Below the pieces are notes generated by a model, which was not told where the DNA came from, made no database searches, and was given only the letters and a program-made list of their open reading frames with translations. Source: Sycobia sp. Sy_11 (lineage: Eukaryota > Arthropoda > Insecta > Hymenoptera > Epichrysomallidae). Taken from it: a stretch of DNA of 64,000 bases. The position numbers and the translations under genes are program-made. The stretch's first letter is position 1; every line of letters starts with the position of its first letter. This document shows, one piece after another, positions 63,137 to 64,000 of this stretch. Location: NCBI GenBank assembly GCA_018907035.1, contig JACCIC010000028.1, forward strand, positions 1,411,501 through 1,475,500, in the 5' to 3' direction.

Positions 63137-64000
63137 CGAAATTACTTTAAAATTATGCTTCTGGTATACTGTTTGTATAAATGTATATATGCATATGCGT
63201 ATATATGTGTCTATATATATAATGTATATATGAATATGTATATGTATAACGCACTGTGTTTTTATCCGTGCTGTGGACTGGTCCGGACAGAGAGAAAACA
63301 AAAAGCAGAGGAGGAGCCGCGAATACAAGAAGAAGAGAAAAACGACGGAGACGAATAAAAATGCCATTCTCTCGGCTCTGCGTCTTTTTCTTCAACCCCC
63401 CCCCCACTCCCCCGCCCTTCTCATCCAGTACCGAACGAATAAATTCGCTGGCCGGCGTGGAAAAAGTGCGGCTCATTAACGAGATGCGGGATCGTTTGTT
63501 TTTGTTTTTTGTTTTTTGTTTTTTTTATATTATACTATATCTTTTTCCCCGGCCCTTAAATCGACTGCACAGCATTGCGATTGTGCTCGTGCGAGATAAT
63601 GCAAAATGCCAATATATGCGACGTGGAGAAATTGTCGCGCGGCGCGATATTATTTTCGCGCTCTCGCATCCGTTGGCTAAACGGTCCGCGACCGCGATTA
63701 GCCGGATTGGAAAATCGCGCGCCACGTCGGGCGGAAATCGATGCCCGCCTGGTGTTTAATAAACTGACGACGCGACTGCACAATTAATAACGATCGACTT
63801 TTGACGCTAAACAATGTATCAACGGCTCGGTTGTTCACGGCGCCTTGGTCCGCGTCGCCGTCCCCCCCCCCCCTCGGCCCCGTTTGCTTTAAAGATAGAC
63901 GCTATTTCGGTACACCGTGGGCTTAAAGCTTCGAGAAGGCGGCTGGTGTTGACGTAAACATTAATAACTTCCTTGTAATAGACTGTACAGTCGTACTATA

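Larger units (their letters stand above)
61465..64000 (+). other. TkR99D: Intron 3 of the tachykinin receptor gene, 5' part only
   Basis: Starts with GTAAGA and continues past the window. I looked for the expected VVKMM-type TM6 start and for the TM6 CWLP and TM7 NPxxY motifs and did not see them, so the next exon lies to the right. Contents: G8 at 61572-61579, (TA)n at 61788-61826, (GA)n at 63090-63133, a TATA/TATG cluster at about 63181-63246, C10 at 63396-63405, C12 at 63862-63873, and a GC-rich block from about 63250 to 63900. Confidence 0.85.

Noticed and set aside
61465..64000. Search for the TM6-TM7 exon of the receptor
   Set aside because: No frame with CWLP, NPxxY or a VVKMM-like start; the exon must lie beyond the window.
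1..64000. tRNA, rRNA and snRNA genes
   Set aside because: I saw no paired A and B boxes with a cloverleaf and no rRNA or snRNA signature, though this was by eye only.

Overview
The window looks like nuclear DNA from an insect, most plausibly a hymenopteran such as an ant or wasp. The evidence is one GPCR gene of clear insect type, split by canonical GT-AG introns and including a very long intron. It sits in AT-rich DNA broken up by CpG-rich GC blocks and an extraordinary number of microsatellites: (TA)n, (GA/TC)n, (CA)n, and C/G homopolymers. There are no bacterial-style operons, CRISPR arrays or phage genes. The order-level placement is inference from composition and receptor similarity.

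Only one gene is secure: a plus-strand tachykinin-family neuropeptide receptor closest to Drosophila TkR99D. Three coding exons are present: 13807-14387 (N-terminus and TM1-TM3), 60035-60253 (DRY motif, TM4, extracellular loop 2) and 61314-61464 (TM5 and the start of intracellular loop 3). They splice in frame (R194 and M267 are split codons) to 317 residues when translated from the ATG at 13807. The gene runs off the right edge: TM6, TM7 and the C-tail were not found before base 64000. Intron 1 is 45,647 bp and makes up about 71% of the window; intron 2 is 1,060 bp; intron 3 is at least 2,536 bp. A strong splice acceptor at 13686 suggests at least one further, unlocated exon upstream, so the annotated start is provisional.

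Layout: 1-13686 is upstream DNA with microsatellites, GC-rich blocks (about 4080-4650, 5400-5730, 6860-7300, 9830-11620) and AT-rich spacers, with no recognisable coding gene. 14388-60034 is intron 1, with GC-rich blocks near 16480-17020, 21350-22210, 31080-31480, 36130-37130, 38930-39850, 43320-43700, 45400-46560, 48050-48500, 50640-51420 and 53110-54330. Within intron 1 I find no convincing nested protein gene. It does contain a probable relic of a retroelement with a hammerhead-ribozyme-like motif next to a perfect 38-bp palindrome (26472-26545), an unexplained 180-codon minus-strand ORF (40353-40895), and a GC-rich segment ending in A32 (28780-29009). 61465-64000 is the start of intron 3.

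The most notable non-coding property is the density of long pure (TA)n tracts (about 24, up to 56 bp, often in pairs) and of C or G runs of 8-15 bp (over 20).
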